From positions 923,501 to 987,500 of the forward strand of contig NZ_CP065139.1 in NCBI RefSeq assembly GCF_015693305.1: DNA of 64,000 nt, in the 5' to 3' direction. A program made the translations under genes and the position numbers. A model generated the notes under the pieces. It had not been told where the DNA came from. It searched no databases and was given only the letters and a program-made list of their open reading frames with translations. Shown piece by piece: positions 33,289 to 41,706 of this stretch. This stretch comes from Sphingobium sp. Cam5-1 (GTDB lineage Bacteria > Pseudomonadota > Alphaproteobacteria > Sphingomonadales > Sphingomonadaceae). Position 1 is the stretch's first letter; every line of letters starts with the position of its first letter.

Positions 33289-34104
33289 ATGGAACGGTTG
33301 AAGGGAAAACGCGCTGTCGTGACTGGCGGCGCGCAGGGGATTGGTGCGGCTATTGCGCGGCGGCTCGCTGCAGAAGGGGCGACGGTCGCGGTGCTTGATC
33401 TGGATGCGGCGGCGGCTGGGGCGGTGCTGCCCTCGCCGCATGTGGGGATTGCCTGCAACGTGGCGGATACCGCCTCGGTGGATGCAGCCTTCGCACAGGT
33501 GAAAGAGGCTCTGGGCGGCGTCGATGTGCTGGTCAACAATGCCGGGCGGGGCAGCGCGGCGGGCGACGGCATGGACCGCTATTATGCGGCGCAGGCTGAG
33601 CGTGGTGCGCAAATCGCGCGTGGCGAAGAGCCAACGACCTTTGTCGATCAGACCATATATTGCGAGGATGAGGGCTGGTCGGGCGTGTTGGCGGTGACGT
33701 TGGACGGGACGTTCAAATGCAGCCGGGCGGCGGTTCGGTTGATGGCGGAACAGGGGAGTGGCGGGAGCATCGTCAACATCGGATCGACGTCTGGCGTGAA
33801 GGGCGATGGTCCTATACCTTACTGCGCGGCCAAGGCAGCAGTGCTGGGCATGACGCGGGCGATGGCGCGGGAACTGGCCGATCGCGGCATCCGGGTCAAT
33901 GCGGTCAATCCGGGGGCTACCGAGACGCCGATCTATGCCACTTTGCCAAGCGAAATGAAGGACATGATCGCGGCGGACAGCTTGATGAAGCGGCTCGCGC
34001 ATCCCGACGAGATCGCCGGGGCGGTGGCGTTTCTGGCGGGGGATGACGGCAGCTTTGCCACCGGCAGCGTCGTGACGGTGAATGGCGGGGCTTACTTCAC
34101 ATAA
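33289..34104 (+). CDS. SDR oxidoreductase (second of three in tandem)
   Basis: A 271-residue short-chain dehydrogenase. Motifs: VTGGAQGIGAAIARRL, VNNAGRGSAAGDG and PYCAAKAAVLG. A loop of about 35 residues after NNAG (YYAAQAERGAQIARGEE) is longer than usual and may shape a bulky substrate pocket. The ATG at 33289 is chosen; a TTG at 33280 would overlap the preceding stop by 4 bp and is the alternative. The catalytic set is complete. Confidence 0.84.
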   Translation: MERLKGKRAVVTGGAQGIGAAIARRLAAEGATVAVLDLDAAAAGAVLPSPHVGIACNVADTASVDAAFAQVKEALGGVDVLVNNAGRGSAAGDGMDRYYAAQAERGAQIARGEEPTTFVDQTIYCEDEGWSGVLAVTLDGTFKCSRAAVRLMAEQGSGGSIVNIGSTSGVKGDGPIPYCAAKAAVLGMTRAMARELADRGIRVNAVNPGATETPIYATLPSEMKDMIAADSLMKRLAHPDEIAGAVAFLAGDDGSFATGSVVTVNGGAYFT

Positions 34105-34126
34105 TTGCAGCGGATCGGAGCAGGAC

Positions 34127-34882
34127 ATGAAGGCACTGGAAGGCAAGGCAACGATCGTGACCGGCGGCGCGCGCGGTGTGGCCAAAGGTGTGGCAACCGC
34201 CTTCGTCAAGGCGGGGGCGCGTGTCCTGATCGTTGATCGGGAGGAGGAGCTTGGCCGCGCGACCGAGGCTGAGTTGCGGGCGCTCGGTGGAGAGGCGCAT
34301 TTCCTGGCCGTCGACCTGGCGCAGCGGGCGGAGTTGCCGAAGATCATCGAGGCGGCGGTCGGGCATTTTGGCGGTCTGGATGTGCTGGTGAACGCGGCGC
34401 AGGCTTCGCGCCAGTTGCCGATTGCCGAGACGACCGATGAGGCGATGGAGATTGCGCTGGATACGGGGTTCTGGCCGACCTTCGTCCTGATGCGTGAAGC
34501 CTATCCGCATCTGGTTAAGGCCAAGGGATCGGTCATCAACTTCGCGACGGGCGCGGCGTTCGATGCGATCCCGACGCAGGGCTCCTATTGCGCGGCGAAG
34601 GAAGCGATCCGCGCCATTTCCAAGATCGCCGCAAGCGAGTGGGGCGGGCAAGCGGTGCGGGTGAACATCATTTGCCCGTTCGCCAATTCACCGGGGGTAA
34701 TGGCTTGGAAGGAATGGGCGCCCGCGGACTATGATACGCAGATCAGCAAGGTGTCACTGAAGCGTATTGGCGATTGCGAAAAAGATATTGGAGCAGCCGC
34801 CGTATTCTTGGCAAGCGATGCGGCAGGCTATATCACCGGCCAAACGCTGATGGTGGATGGGGGGCAGACAAAGGCTTTCTGA
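34127..34882 (+). CDS. SDR-family protein with degenerate motifs (third in tandem)
   Basis: A 251-residue short-chain dehydrogenase fold. The cofactor motif is TGGARGVAKG, with Ala at the last glycine; NNAG is replaced by VNAAQ; the catalytic Ser 13 residues before Tyr is Thr (NFATGAAF). SYCAAKEAI keeps Tyr and Lys. It may still act or have become a partner subunit for one of the two complete SDRs just upstream. The start at 34127 follows GGAGCAGG; the longer frame from 34082 overlaps the previous gene. Confidence 0.8.
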   Translation: MKALEGKATIVTGGARGVAKGVATAFVKAGARVLIVDREEELGRATEAELRALGGEAHFLAVDLAQRAELPKIIEAAVGHFGGLDVLVNAAQASRQLPIAETTDEAMEIALDTGFWPTFVLMREAYPHLVKAKGSVINFATGAAFDAIPTQGSYCAAKEAIRAISKIAASEWGGQAVRVNIICPFANSPGVMAWKEWAPADYDTQISKVSLKRIGDCEKDIGAAAVFLASDAAGYITGQTLMVDGGQTKAF

Positions 34883-34913
34883 TCCAGATCGCATAAGGAG
34901 AGGACAGTTTTTC

Positions 34914-36377
34914 GTGGCCGACATTTCGCTTCACCGCCCCTATCCCGCCAGCAAGGTCGAACGGTGGGATTTTGAAACCGACGTCGCGGTGATCGGCTTT
35001 GGCGCGACGGGTGCGTGCGCGGCGATCGAAGCTGCGGCTGGCGGCGCGCGGGTGATGCTGTTCGAACGGGGTTCGGGCAGCGGCGGTGCGTCGGCCTTGT
35101 CGGGCGGCGAGATTTATATTGGCGGCAGTGGTGGGACGGACGCCCAGCGTGCGGCGGGGTTCGAGGACAGCACGGAGGATATGGCCGCTTATCTGAAGGC
35201 GGCGGGCGGGCCGTGCGCGGATGAGGCGAAGTGCGACCTTTATGCGCAGGAATCGCTCAGCCACTATGCCTGGCTGAAGGAGCAGGGCATACCCTATCGC
35301 GGCAATTATCTGCCGGGCAAGCATATCGAACCGACGGACGATTCCACCCTGATCTGGTCGGGTAGCGAAGCGGCTTGGCCCTTTTGCGAGCAGGCAAAGC
35401 CGGCGCCGCGCGGGCATGTGATCGCCCATATGGGCTGGGGCGGCGGGCGGCCGATGGTCGACCTGTTGGAGGCTCGCGCGAAGGCGCTTGGCGTTGAAGT
35501 GATGACGGATGCACGCGCCGTGGCGCTGGTGCAGGATGATGCGCGGCGGGTCGTGGGCGTCATCGTGCGCATCGATAATGTCAATCGCTTTGTCCGCGCG
35601 GGCAAGGGCGTTATCCTGTGTACCGGCGGCTTTGCCTTCAACGAGGATATGCGCCGCCGCTATTGCCCTGAAACGTTCAAGATCAGCAGCCCGATCGGCG
35701 ATCAGGATGATGGCGTGGGCATCGAACTGGGCGTCGGTGCGGGTGGCGATGCCATCCATATGGAGCAGTTTTTCACCACCTGTCCCTGGACCATGCCCGA
35801 ACCGCAGGCCTATGGCGTATTCGTCAATCAGGCGGGGCAGCGCTTCATCAATGAGGATTGCTATCACGGCCGGGTCAGTCGCGCTGCGATCGACCAGTTG
35901 GGGGACCGGGTGTACCTGTTGCTCGACATCGCCCATTTTGACGAGCCGCTCCCCATGGCGGGGATGACGATCGCGGGGACTGGCGACAGCTGGGAAGAGG
36001 TGGAAGCCGAACTGGAAATGGCGCCGGGTACGCTGTCGGCCACCATGGCCTTCTACAACGAACGTGCGCGGGAGGGGCGCGATCCGCTGTTCCACAAGCG
36101 GGCGCCGATCCTGACGCCGCTGGATCAGGGACCGTTCGTGGCGCTGGAGCTGAATTTCGCGACCAGCTATTTCAGCTTCTTCACGCTGGGGGGACTGCGG
36201 ACGTCGACCGACGGCGAGGTGCTGGACCGGGCTGGTGCGCCGGTCGCGGGCCTGTTCGCGGCGGGGCGTTGCACTTCGGGTCTTCCGGCATGGGGGCATG
36301 GCTATAGCTCTGGCCTCAGTCTTGCCGATTGCACTTTCTTCGGGCGGCAGGCCGGGCGGAAGGCGGCGCGGGGCTGA
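34914..36377 (+). CDS. FAD-dependent oxidoreductase, KstD/fumarate-reductase flavoprotein family
   Basis: A 487-residue flavoprotein. The FAD site is DVAVIGFGATGACAAIEAA near residues 23-41, with FERGSGSGGASALSGGEIY following; the C-terminal cofactor segment is GLFAAGRCTSGLPAWGHGYSSGLSLADC. This is the 3-ketosteroid dehydrogenase/fumarate reductase superfamily, and the layout is that of KstD-like Delta1- or Delta4-dehydrogenases. The start is GTG at 34914 with AAGGAGAGG 13 bases upstream. It may desaturate a 3-keto ring or reduce one. It lies after three SDRs and 99 bp before the monooxygenase. Confidence 0.82.
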   Translation: MADISLHRPYPASKVERWDFETDVAVIGFGATGACAAIEAAAGGARVMLFERGSGSGGASALSGGEIYIGGSGGTDAQRAAGFEDSTEDMAAYLKAAGGPCADEAKCDLYAQESLSHYAWLKEQGIPYRGNYLPGKHIEPTDDSTLIWSGSEAAWPFCEQAKPAPRGHVIAHMGWGGGRPMVDLLEARAKALGVEVMTDARAVALVQDDARRVVGVIVRIDNVNRFVRAGKGVILCTGGFAFNEDMRRRYCPETFKISSPIGDQDDGVGIELGVGAGGDAIHMEQFFTTCPWTMPEPQAYGVFVNQAGQRFINEDCYHGRVSRAAIDQLGDRVYLLLDIAHFDEPLPMAGMTIAGTGDSWEEVEAELEMAPGTLSATMAFYNERAREGRDPLFHKRAPILTPLDQGPFVALELNFATSYFSFFTLGGLRTSTDGEVLDRAGAPVAGLFAAGRCTSGLPAWGHGYSSGLSLADCTFFGRQAGRKAARG

Positions 36378-36476
36378 TCTTCGCCTGTTGGTGAACGCCT
36401 GATCCATTTGCATGATGTGCGGCCCTGGCCATTGCGTCATCATGATGGTCAGGAACACAACCGACAGGAGAGTGAC

Positions 36477-37973
36477 TTGTCCATCGATCAGGGCCGCAAG
36501 CGCCTGCGCTTCGCCGTTATTGGAGCGGGCATGGCCGGCATCCTTGCCGCCATCCGCCTGCGCCAGGCGGGCGAGGATTTCACCGTATATGAAAAGGCCG
36601 GGCGGCTGGGCGGCACCTGGCGGGAAAACCGCTATCCGGGCCTGACCTGCGACGTGCCAGCGCACGCTTATACCTATAGCTTCGAGCCGTACGCGGAATG
36701 GGACGCCTATTATGCAAAGGGCGGCGAGATTCAGACCTATTTCGAAAAGACGGCCGAGAAATACGGCATCATGCCGCACGTCCGTTTCAACAGCGAAGTC
36801 GTGTCTACGGTGTGGGATGAGGGCGCTGGCATCTGGCGACTGGGTCTGATCACGGGTGAGGAGGTTAAGGCGGAAGTCGTGATTGCCGCTTCGGGCGTGC
36901 TGCATCATCCCAAGCTGCCGGACATTGAAGGGCTGGACAGTTTCGAGGGGCAGGCCTTCCATAGTGCCCGCTGGCAGGATGACGCTCCGGTCGATGGCGC
37001 GCGTGTCGGCGTGATCGGCAATGGGTCTACCGGCGTGCAGATCATCACGGCGCTGAGCAGTCGCGCGTCGAAACTGGTGCATTTCCAGCGGTCGCCGCAG
37101 TGGATCATGCCGGTTCCCTATTTTCAGTATAGCGAGGAAGAGAAGGAAGCATTCCGTCGCGATCCCGCGTTGATCGACGATATTCGCAACAACAAGGAAT
37201 ATTGGGACAACATCTTCCGCTTTACGCACGCGATCACGGACACACATGGCCCGGAGATCGCGGCGATCGAGCAAATCTGTCTCGATAATCTGGAAAACAG
37301 CATCCGCGATCCTGAATTGAAGGAAAAGCTGCGCCCTAATTATCGGGCGGCGTGCAAGCGGCTGATCTATAGCTGGTCCTATTATGATGCCGTCCAGCAC
37401 CCCAATGTCGAGGTGGAGCGTGACCGTATTGCCCGCGTCGAGGCCAAGGGCGTGCGGATGGAGGATGGACGGCTCCATGAACTCGACACGCTGGTGCTGG
37501 CGACGGGTTTCCATGCAGACCGTTTCATTCGGCCTACAACGGTGCTGGGCCGGGGCGGCGTTTCGCTGGACGATGTGTGGTCCGTTCGGCCGACCGCTTA
37601 TTATGCTGTGACGATACCGGGCTTTCCGAACTTCTTCATGTTGAATGGGCCGACGGGACCTGTCGGCAATTTCTCGCTGATCGACATTGCGGAGAAGCAA
37701 TGGGGCTATGTCGATCAGTTGCTGGATCTGCTCCGGTCTGGAGAGGTGCGGACGGTTGAACCGAGCGCTGACGCTCATGCCGATTATGAGGAAAGGCGCA
37801 TCGCGGCGGCGCGCACGACGATCTTCGGATCGGGCTGCAACAGCTGGTATCTGGATGCGACGGGCGTCCCGGCTAGCTGGCCTTGGAGCTATGAGGCGTT
37901 TGCCGATGCGATGGCGGCTCCGGTAATGGCGGATTATCGGGTTGAGGCTGCGGCTGAATTGGTTGGGCGCTAG
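36477..37973 (+). CDS. Baeyer-Villiger-type flavin monooxygenase
   Basis: A 498-residue class B flavoprotein monooxygenase. FAD site VIGAGMAGILA (14-24), NADPH site VIGNGSTGVQ (179-188) and between them the Baeyer-Villiger fingerprint FxGxxxHxxxW at Phe156, Gly158, His162 and Trp166, with Gln167 where Pro or Asp is usual. WRENRYPGLTCDVPAH is the typical cyclohexanone/steroid monooxygenase segment. It likely starts at TTG 36477, six bases after a perfect AGGAG; an ATG at 36408 has no such site. It would insert oxygen next to a cyclic ketone, giving a lactone or ester. It ends the operon; palindromes and a terminator follow. Confidence 0.87.
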   Translation: MSIDQGRKRLRFAVIGAGMAGILAAIRLRQAGEDFTVYEKAGRLGGTWRENRYPGLTCDVPAHAYTYSFEPYAEWDAYYAKGGEIQTYFEKTAEKYGIMPHVRFNSEVVSTVWDEGAGIWRLGLITGEEVKAEVVIAASGVLHHPKLPDIEGLDSFEGQAFHSARWQDDAPVDGARVGVIGNGSTGVQIITALSSRASKLVHFQRSPQWIMPVPYFQYSEEEKEAFRRDPALIDDIRNNKEYWDNIFRFTHAITDTHGPEIAAIEQICLDNLENSIRDPELKEKLRPNYRAACKRLIYSWSYYDAVQHPNVEVERDRIARVEAKGVRMEDGRLHELDTLVLATGFHADRFIRPTTVLGRGGVSLDDVWSVRPTAYYAVTIPGFPNFFMLNGPTGPVGNFSLIDIAEKQWGYVDQLLDLLRSGEVRTVEPSADAHADYEERRIAAARTTIFGSGCNSWYLDATGVPASWPWSYEAFADAMAAPVMADYRVEAAAELVGR

Positions 37974-37992
37974 GGATTTTGATTCCTCAATT

Positions 37993-38091
37993 CCGTTCGG
38001 CTGTTTGAACGAGTCGCTTGTCTCGTTCAAATGTCGAAGGGTCTTACTTCTTTTTAGAAGTAGAGGGCTTCGACAAGCTCAGCCCGAACGG
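37993..38091. repeat. nested palindromic element after the monooxygenase gene
   Basis: CCGTTCGG (37993-38000) at the left pairs with CCGAACGG (38084-38091) at the right, the same core as at 25271-25348. The left arm is broken by a second palindrome, TTTGAACGAG (38004-38013) / CTCGTTCAAA (38022-38031). The tip is TACTTCT-TTTT-AGAAGTA (38045-38062). Together they make a cruciform-like element of about 99 bp. Confidence 0.7.
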
Positions 38092-38113
38092 GGGAGGGGG
38101 CAGATCAAATAGG

Positions 38114-38141
38114 AAAGGGGAGCGTTGTGGCGCTCCCCTTT
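38114..38141. terminator. bidirectional intrinsic terminator
   Basis: AAAGGGGAGCG (38114-38124) pairs with CGCTCCCCTTT (38131-38141) around TTGTGG. On the plus strand the stem ends in CCCCTTTTTCTTT; on the minus strand in CCCCTTTCCTATTT. It lies between the convergent monooxygenase and dienoyl-reductase-like genes and can end both. Confidence 0.8.
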
Positions 38142-38163
38142 TTCTTTGACGTTGAACGTCCGA

Positions 38164-40314
38164 TCAGCGGCCCATTGCCGCCACAGCTTCAGCCGCGCCA
38201 CGGATCGCGCCTTCGATATAGGTGACGCCAGTGCCGTCGCCGACCTCCACCACATCATGGCCTTGCGCGCGGAGCGCGTTGGCGAGGGTGGAGTCGCCGT
38301 GGGCGCCCATGGCCACCACGACATGGTCGGCAGCGACGCTCTCCTGCTCGCCGTCCGCATTGGTGAAGCTGACGCTGTTCTTGCCGATCGCGATGTTGCT
38401 CGCGCCGGGGAACATGGCCACGCCATGTTCGCGCAGTTCCGCCAGCAGGCGCATGCGGCGTACCAGCAGCAGGCCGCCGCCGAACCTCGGCGCTTCGCCT
38501 ACGACCGTCACTTCACGGCCGCGTTCCATCAGGAATTCGGCGAGTTCAACGCCGACCAGTTCGCCGCCGATGATCACGACGCGCTTGCCGAGCGGCATCC
38601 AGGCGTGGGTCGCCTTTCGCACCAGATCGAGATTGGCGGTTGCGCCGGTTGCCGCGCCGAGCTTTGTTGTCACGCGGGTCGTCCAGCTGGTCTTGCGGCG
38701 GATTTCAGCGGAGTCTTCACCCAGCATCATGCCGCGCAGATCATCGCCCGACAGCACAAAGTCCTGATCATTGCCGGGGATTGGCGGCATGTCGCGCACG
38801 GCGCCGGTCGCGACGATGACCTTGTCGGGCTTGAGGCTGGCGATCAGTTCCGGGGTCGCCACGGTCTTCAGGCGCACATCGACCTTCGACTTGCCGATCT
38901 GGTCGCGCAGCCAGTTGAGCAGCCGCTCATTGGGTTCATAGGCGAGACCCGCGAAGCGTAGCGTGCCGCCCAAACGATCGGACTTTTCAATGAGCGTGGC
39001 CTTTGCCCCTGCAAGCTCCAGCCTGCGCGCGGCCTCCATGCCGCCGGGGCCGCCGCCCACGATCACGACATGGCCGGGGACCTTGGCCGGGGACCAGTCG
39101 AGGTCCTCATAGCCGGTTTCCGAGCGCACGGCGCAGCGGACCTGTTCGCGCAGATAGGCGGTGCTGACGCAAGTATAGCAGTAGATGCAGGGGCGAATGT
39201 CGGCGACCCGGCCCTCCGCCAGCTTGCGGGGCAGGTCGGGGTCCGCGAGCAGCTTGCGCCCCATGGCGAGGAAGTCGAATTCGCCCTGCGCCAGTCCCTT
39301 TTCGCCGCGATCAATTTCTACCCGGCCCGATGCGATCACGGGGATGGAAACGACCTTCCGGATGGCGGCGGCGGCTTCCAGATTGAAGGCGGGTTCGTGC
39401 GGGATGTTGGAGCCGGAGTGGAGCTTGCCCTGGCCAACGTCATGATAGGCGGTGACGGTGAGGGCGTCGGCGCCCGCTGCTTCGACCAATGGCGCCAGTT
39501 CGAGGGCATGATCCATCGTGATGCCGTTCTTCTTGCCCAGTTCGCGCGAGTCCATCTTGACCCAAACCGGGAAGTCGGGACCGACCGCCGCGCGCACCGC
39601 GCGTACGACCTCCAGCAACAGGCGCGCGCGGCCCGGGACGTCGCCGCCATATTCATCCTGCCGCGTATTGGTGGACGGCGAGACGAAGGAGGAGAGGAGA
39701 TAGCCATGGCCGCCGTGAATTTCCAAACCGTCCATTCCGGCGCGTTTGGCGCGCAGCCCCGCTTCCGCGAACTGACGGATGGCAAGATCAATGTCGGCCT
39801 TTTCCAGAACCTTGATCTCCGGCACGGCGCCACCGGCAAATGCCGCCATCTCCTCTGGCAGGAAAAAGTCCGGGAAGTCGCCCGCGAATGGTGGCGGATA
39901 GGCTGGACCCCAAAGGGGATGGCCGTCCTGCGCGCTATGGCCTGCGACGAGGCCGCCGTGGTGAAGCTGTGCCGCGATCCGGCCGCCCGCCGCATGAACG
40001 GCCTCGGTGAGTTTCGTGAGTCCCGGCAGGAAGCGGTCGTCCGAGATTGCGGTCTGGTTGGGCTGAACCGCGCCCACGGGCCAGGCGACGCCGGTTACGC
40101 CCATGATGATAAGGCCCGCGCCGCCCTTTGCCTGCGCGACATGGTAATCGATCAGGCGCTGGCTGACCGTGCCGTCTGCTTCGGCCAGGCTGACGCCCAT
40201 GGCGGTGACGATGATTCGGTTGGGAACGGTGAGCGTGCCAATTTGGCCGGGCGTGGTGAGAGATGCAGGCGCCGCGCCCGATCGTGATTGTGATAGGGCA
40301 GGGGCAGCATTCAT
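38164..40314 (-). CDS. OYE-Fe/S-FAD fused reductase (2,4-dienoyl-CoA reductase / BaiCD-like)
   Basis: A 716-residue three-domain flavoprotein. Residues 20-365 are an OYE-like FMN barrel with EIHGGHGYL (His200, His203) and DEYGGD; Cys376, Cys379, Cys382 and Cys394 form a 4Fe-4S site; residues 415-716 hold FAD and NAD(P) folds (VVIVGGGPGGMEAARR and RVVIIGGELVGVELAEF). The architecture is that of 2,4-dienoyl-CoA reductase and of the bile-acid 3-oxo-4-enoyl-CoA reductases BaiCD/BaiH. It would reduce a conjugated enone or dienoyl-CoA. AGGAG sits 6 bases before the ATG, and a palindrome lies about 90 bp upstream. It is a single-gene unit facing the operon across a terminator. Confidence 0.87.
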   Translation of the reverse strand: MNAAPALSQSRSGAAPASLTTPGQIGTLTVPNRIIVTAMGVSLAEADGTVSQRLIDYHVAQAKGGAGLIIMGVTGVAWPVGAVQPNQTAISDDRFLPGLTKLTEAVHAAGGRIAAQLHHGGLVAGHSAQDGHPLWGPAYPPPFAGDFPDFFLPEEMAAFAGGAVPEIKVLEKADIDLAIRQFAEAGLRAKRAGMDGLEIHGGHGYLLSSFVSPSTNTRQDEYGGDVPGRARLLLEVVRAVRAAVGPDFPVWVKMDSRELGKKNGITMDHALELAPLVEAAGADALTVTAYHDVGQGKLHSGSNIPHEPAFNLEAAAAIRKVVSIPVIASGRVEIDRGEKGLAQGEFDFLAMGRKLLADPDLPRKLAEGRVADIRPCIYCYTCVSTAYLREQVRCAVRSETGYEDLDWSPAKVPGHVVIVGGGPGGMEAARRLELAGAKATLIEKSDRLGGTLRFAGLAYEPNERLLNWLRDQIGKSKVDVRLKTVATPELIASLKPDKVIVATGAVRDMPPIPGNDQDFVLSGDDLRGMMLGEDSAEIRRKTSWTTRVTTKLGAATGATANLDLVRKATHAWMPLGKRVVIIGGELVGVELAEFLMERGREVTVVGEAPRFGGGLLLVRRMRLLAELREHGVAMFPGASNIAIGKNSVSFTNADGEQESVAADHVVVAMGAHGDSTLANALRAQGHDVVEVGDGTGVTYIEGAIRGAAEAVAAMGR

Positions 40315-40400
40315 GACAGTCTCCTACAATCGCCACATGCGTATGGTCTGCTTCCTTTTATCGCGTTGTTTGTAGTTAGTCAGGCAAAAATAACGATGAT

Positions 40401-40418
40401 CGCGTAATAATTTACGCG
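40401..40418. promoter_or_regulatory. candidate operator CGCGTAA-N4-TTACGCG upstream of the fused reductase
   Basis: CGCGTAA (40401-40407) and TTACGCG (40412-40418) form a perfect 7+4+7 inverted repeat, 87 bases before the reductase start. The left half with GCGTAATA is also found at 15251-15258 in the hsaA control region. It is AT-rich at the centre, like a dimeric repressor site. Confidence 0.45.
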
Positions 40419-40455
40419 GATCGCGAAGCAGCGAGTTTTTCCGCCGCGCCGTCGG

Positions 40456-40490
40456 AAAAAAAAGGGAGCGATCACCGGATCGCCCCCTTT
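40456..40490 (-). terminator. intrinsic terminator of the aldo/keto reductase gene
   Basis: On the minus strand GAAAGGGGGCGATC..GATCGCTCCC folds into a 12 bp stem with one mismatch and a 4-base loop (plus-strand arms 40461-40473 and 40478-40490), followed by eight T residues (plus-strand A-run 40456-40463). It lies 24 bp after the aldo/keto reductase stop. Confidence 0.85.
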
Positions 40491-40513
40491 CATGATGTTT
40501 TGGGCCGCGAAGA

Positions 40514-41476
40514 TCAGCCGACCTTCAGCTGCGCCAATTCCTCGGCCGACAGGGTGAGCGAGGCGGCCTTGACGGCTTCCTCGATACGGGCTGGGCTGGA
40601 TGCGCCGAAGATGGGGATCACCTGCTGCGGCTGGTTCAGGAGATAGGCGAGCGCGACGTCCGAAACGCTGACGCCATGCTTGGCGGCCACGTCCTTGGCA
40701 GCGGCCAGGCGGTCCTTGTTGACCGGGTTGTCGTAGAAACCCTGGAGATGTTCGGGCACTTCGCCCTTTTCGGCGAAGGCGAAGTAGCCGCGGCTCTGCG
40801 AGCAATAGGGGATGATGGCGAGACCGGCGTCCTTGAGCTTGCCGCCATGATCTTCGAAATACATCTGATAGCCCTGAGCGGTGGCGGATTCTTCATTGGG
40901 CTTGGCGAGGCCCCAGAAGGGCTCGACGGCGATGAAGCCCGCCTTGCCGTTCGCCTTGGCGTATTCGTTGGCTTCCAGCACGCGGGTGTCGGACCAGTTG
41001 GACGCGCCGAAATAGCGGATCTTGCCCGCATTCTTCGCTTCGTTCAGGAAGTCGATCAGTTCGGCAACCGGGGTTTCCGGATTGTCCATGTGGACCCAGT
41101 AGAGGTCGATGGTGTCGACGCCCAGATGCTCAAGGCTCTCATTGAGGTCGCTGCCGATGTCGGTGGCGTTGACGCGGTTGCGATAGTCGCCAGCGCGCAT
41201 GTCGAAATGACCGCCCTTGGTCGCGACGATCACGTCTTCGCGCTTCTTGCCCTTCAGCCAGGCGCCGATGGCGCGTTCGCTGGCGCCCTTGGGTGCGTCG
41301 GGCATCCAGTCACCGTAGGAACGGGCGGTATCGACGAAATTGCCGCCCAGCTCCAGAAACTTGTCGAGAATGGCGTTGCTGCGGTCCTGGTCGATCGACC
41401 AGCCGAGCATGTTGGTGCCGTAGCACAGGCGGCTGACCGAGAGGTCGGTATTGGCGAGCGTGACCTTTGAAAGCAT
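40514..41476 (-). CDS. aldo/keto reductase
   Basis: A 320-residue NADPH-dependent aldo/keto reductase. The tetrad is complete: Asp49, Tyr54 (NFVDTARSYGDW), Lys87 (VATKGGHFDM) and His129 (DLYWVHMDN). The barrel end has PIFGASSPARIEEAVKA for cofactor binding. The start at 41476 has AGGAG 6 bases upstream. It is a monocistronic unit with its own terminator. Substrates may be sugars, aldehydes or ketosteroids; the sequence does not say. Its location next to the ketone-processing cluster is suggestive only. Confidence 0.88.
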   Translation of the reverse strand: MLSKVTLANTDLSVSRLCYGTNMLGWSIDQDRSNAILDKFLELGGNFVDTARSYGDWMPDAPKGASERAIGAWLKGKKREDVIVATKGGHFDMRAGDYRNRVNATDIGSDLNESLEHLGVDTIDLYWVHMDNPETPVAELIDFLNEAKNAGKIRYFGASNWSDTRVLEANEYAKANGKAGFIAVEPFWGLAKPNEESATAQGYQMYFEDHGGKLKDAGLAIIPYCSQSRGYFAFAEKGEVPEHLQGFYDNPVNKDRLAAAKDVAAKHGVSVSDVALAYLLNQPQQVIPIFGASSPARIEEAVKAASLTLSAEELAQLKVG

Positions 41477-41706
41477 GGCTAACTCCTGCATGACGGCGTC
41501 TCTTGCGGGTGCAAAAGCGTGCCCTAAACTACCCCGCGGACATCCGAGCTAGTGCTAAGCGCCGCTCCGGACATCCCGCGACGCGCGGACAATCAATGTT
41601 GCGCGCGCGTCATGGCGAGAGCGGACAGTTACGCAGGCGTCGGCGAAAAGGAAAGGGGGATTGTTGATATTCGTAGCTGTCACGGCAAAGCGGGCAGCCG
41701 GGGCGG

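Noticed and set aside
34914-36377. Bona fide 3-ketosteroid Delta1-dehydrogenase
   Set aside because: The flavin fold agrees, but the Tyr/Gly active-site set of KstD could not be placed with certainty, so only the family is named.
34833-38030. A 1065-codon open frame on the minus strand
   Set aside because: It lies antisense to an SDR, the KstD-like gene and the monooxygenase, is very Arg/His/Pro/Ala-rich and matches no family; it results from high GC and codon bias of the plus-strand genes.
38164-40314. A true bile-acid baiCD gene
   Set aside because: Architecture fits, but the family includes general dienoyl-CoA reductases and the neighbours are not bai genes.
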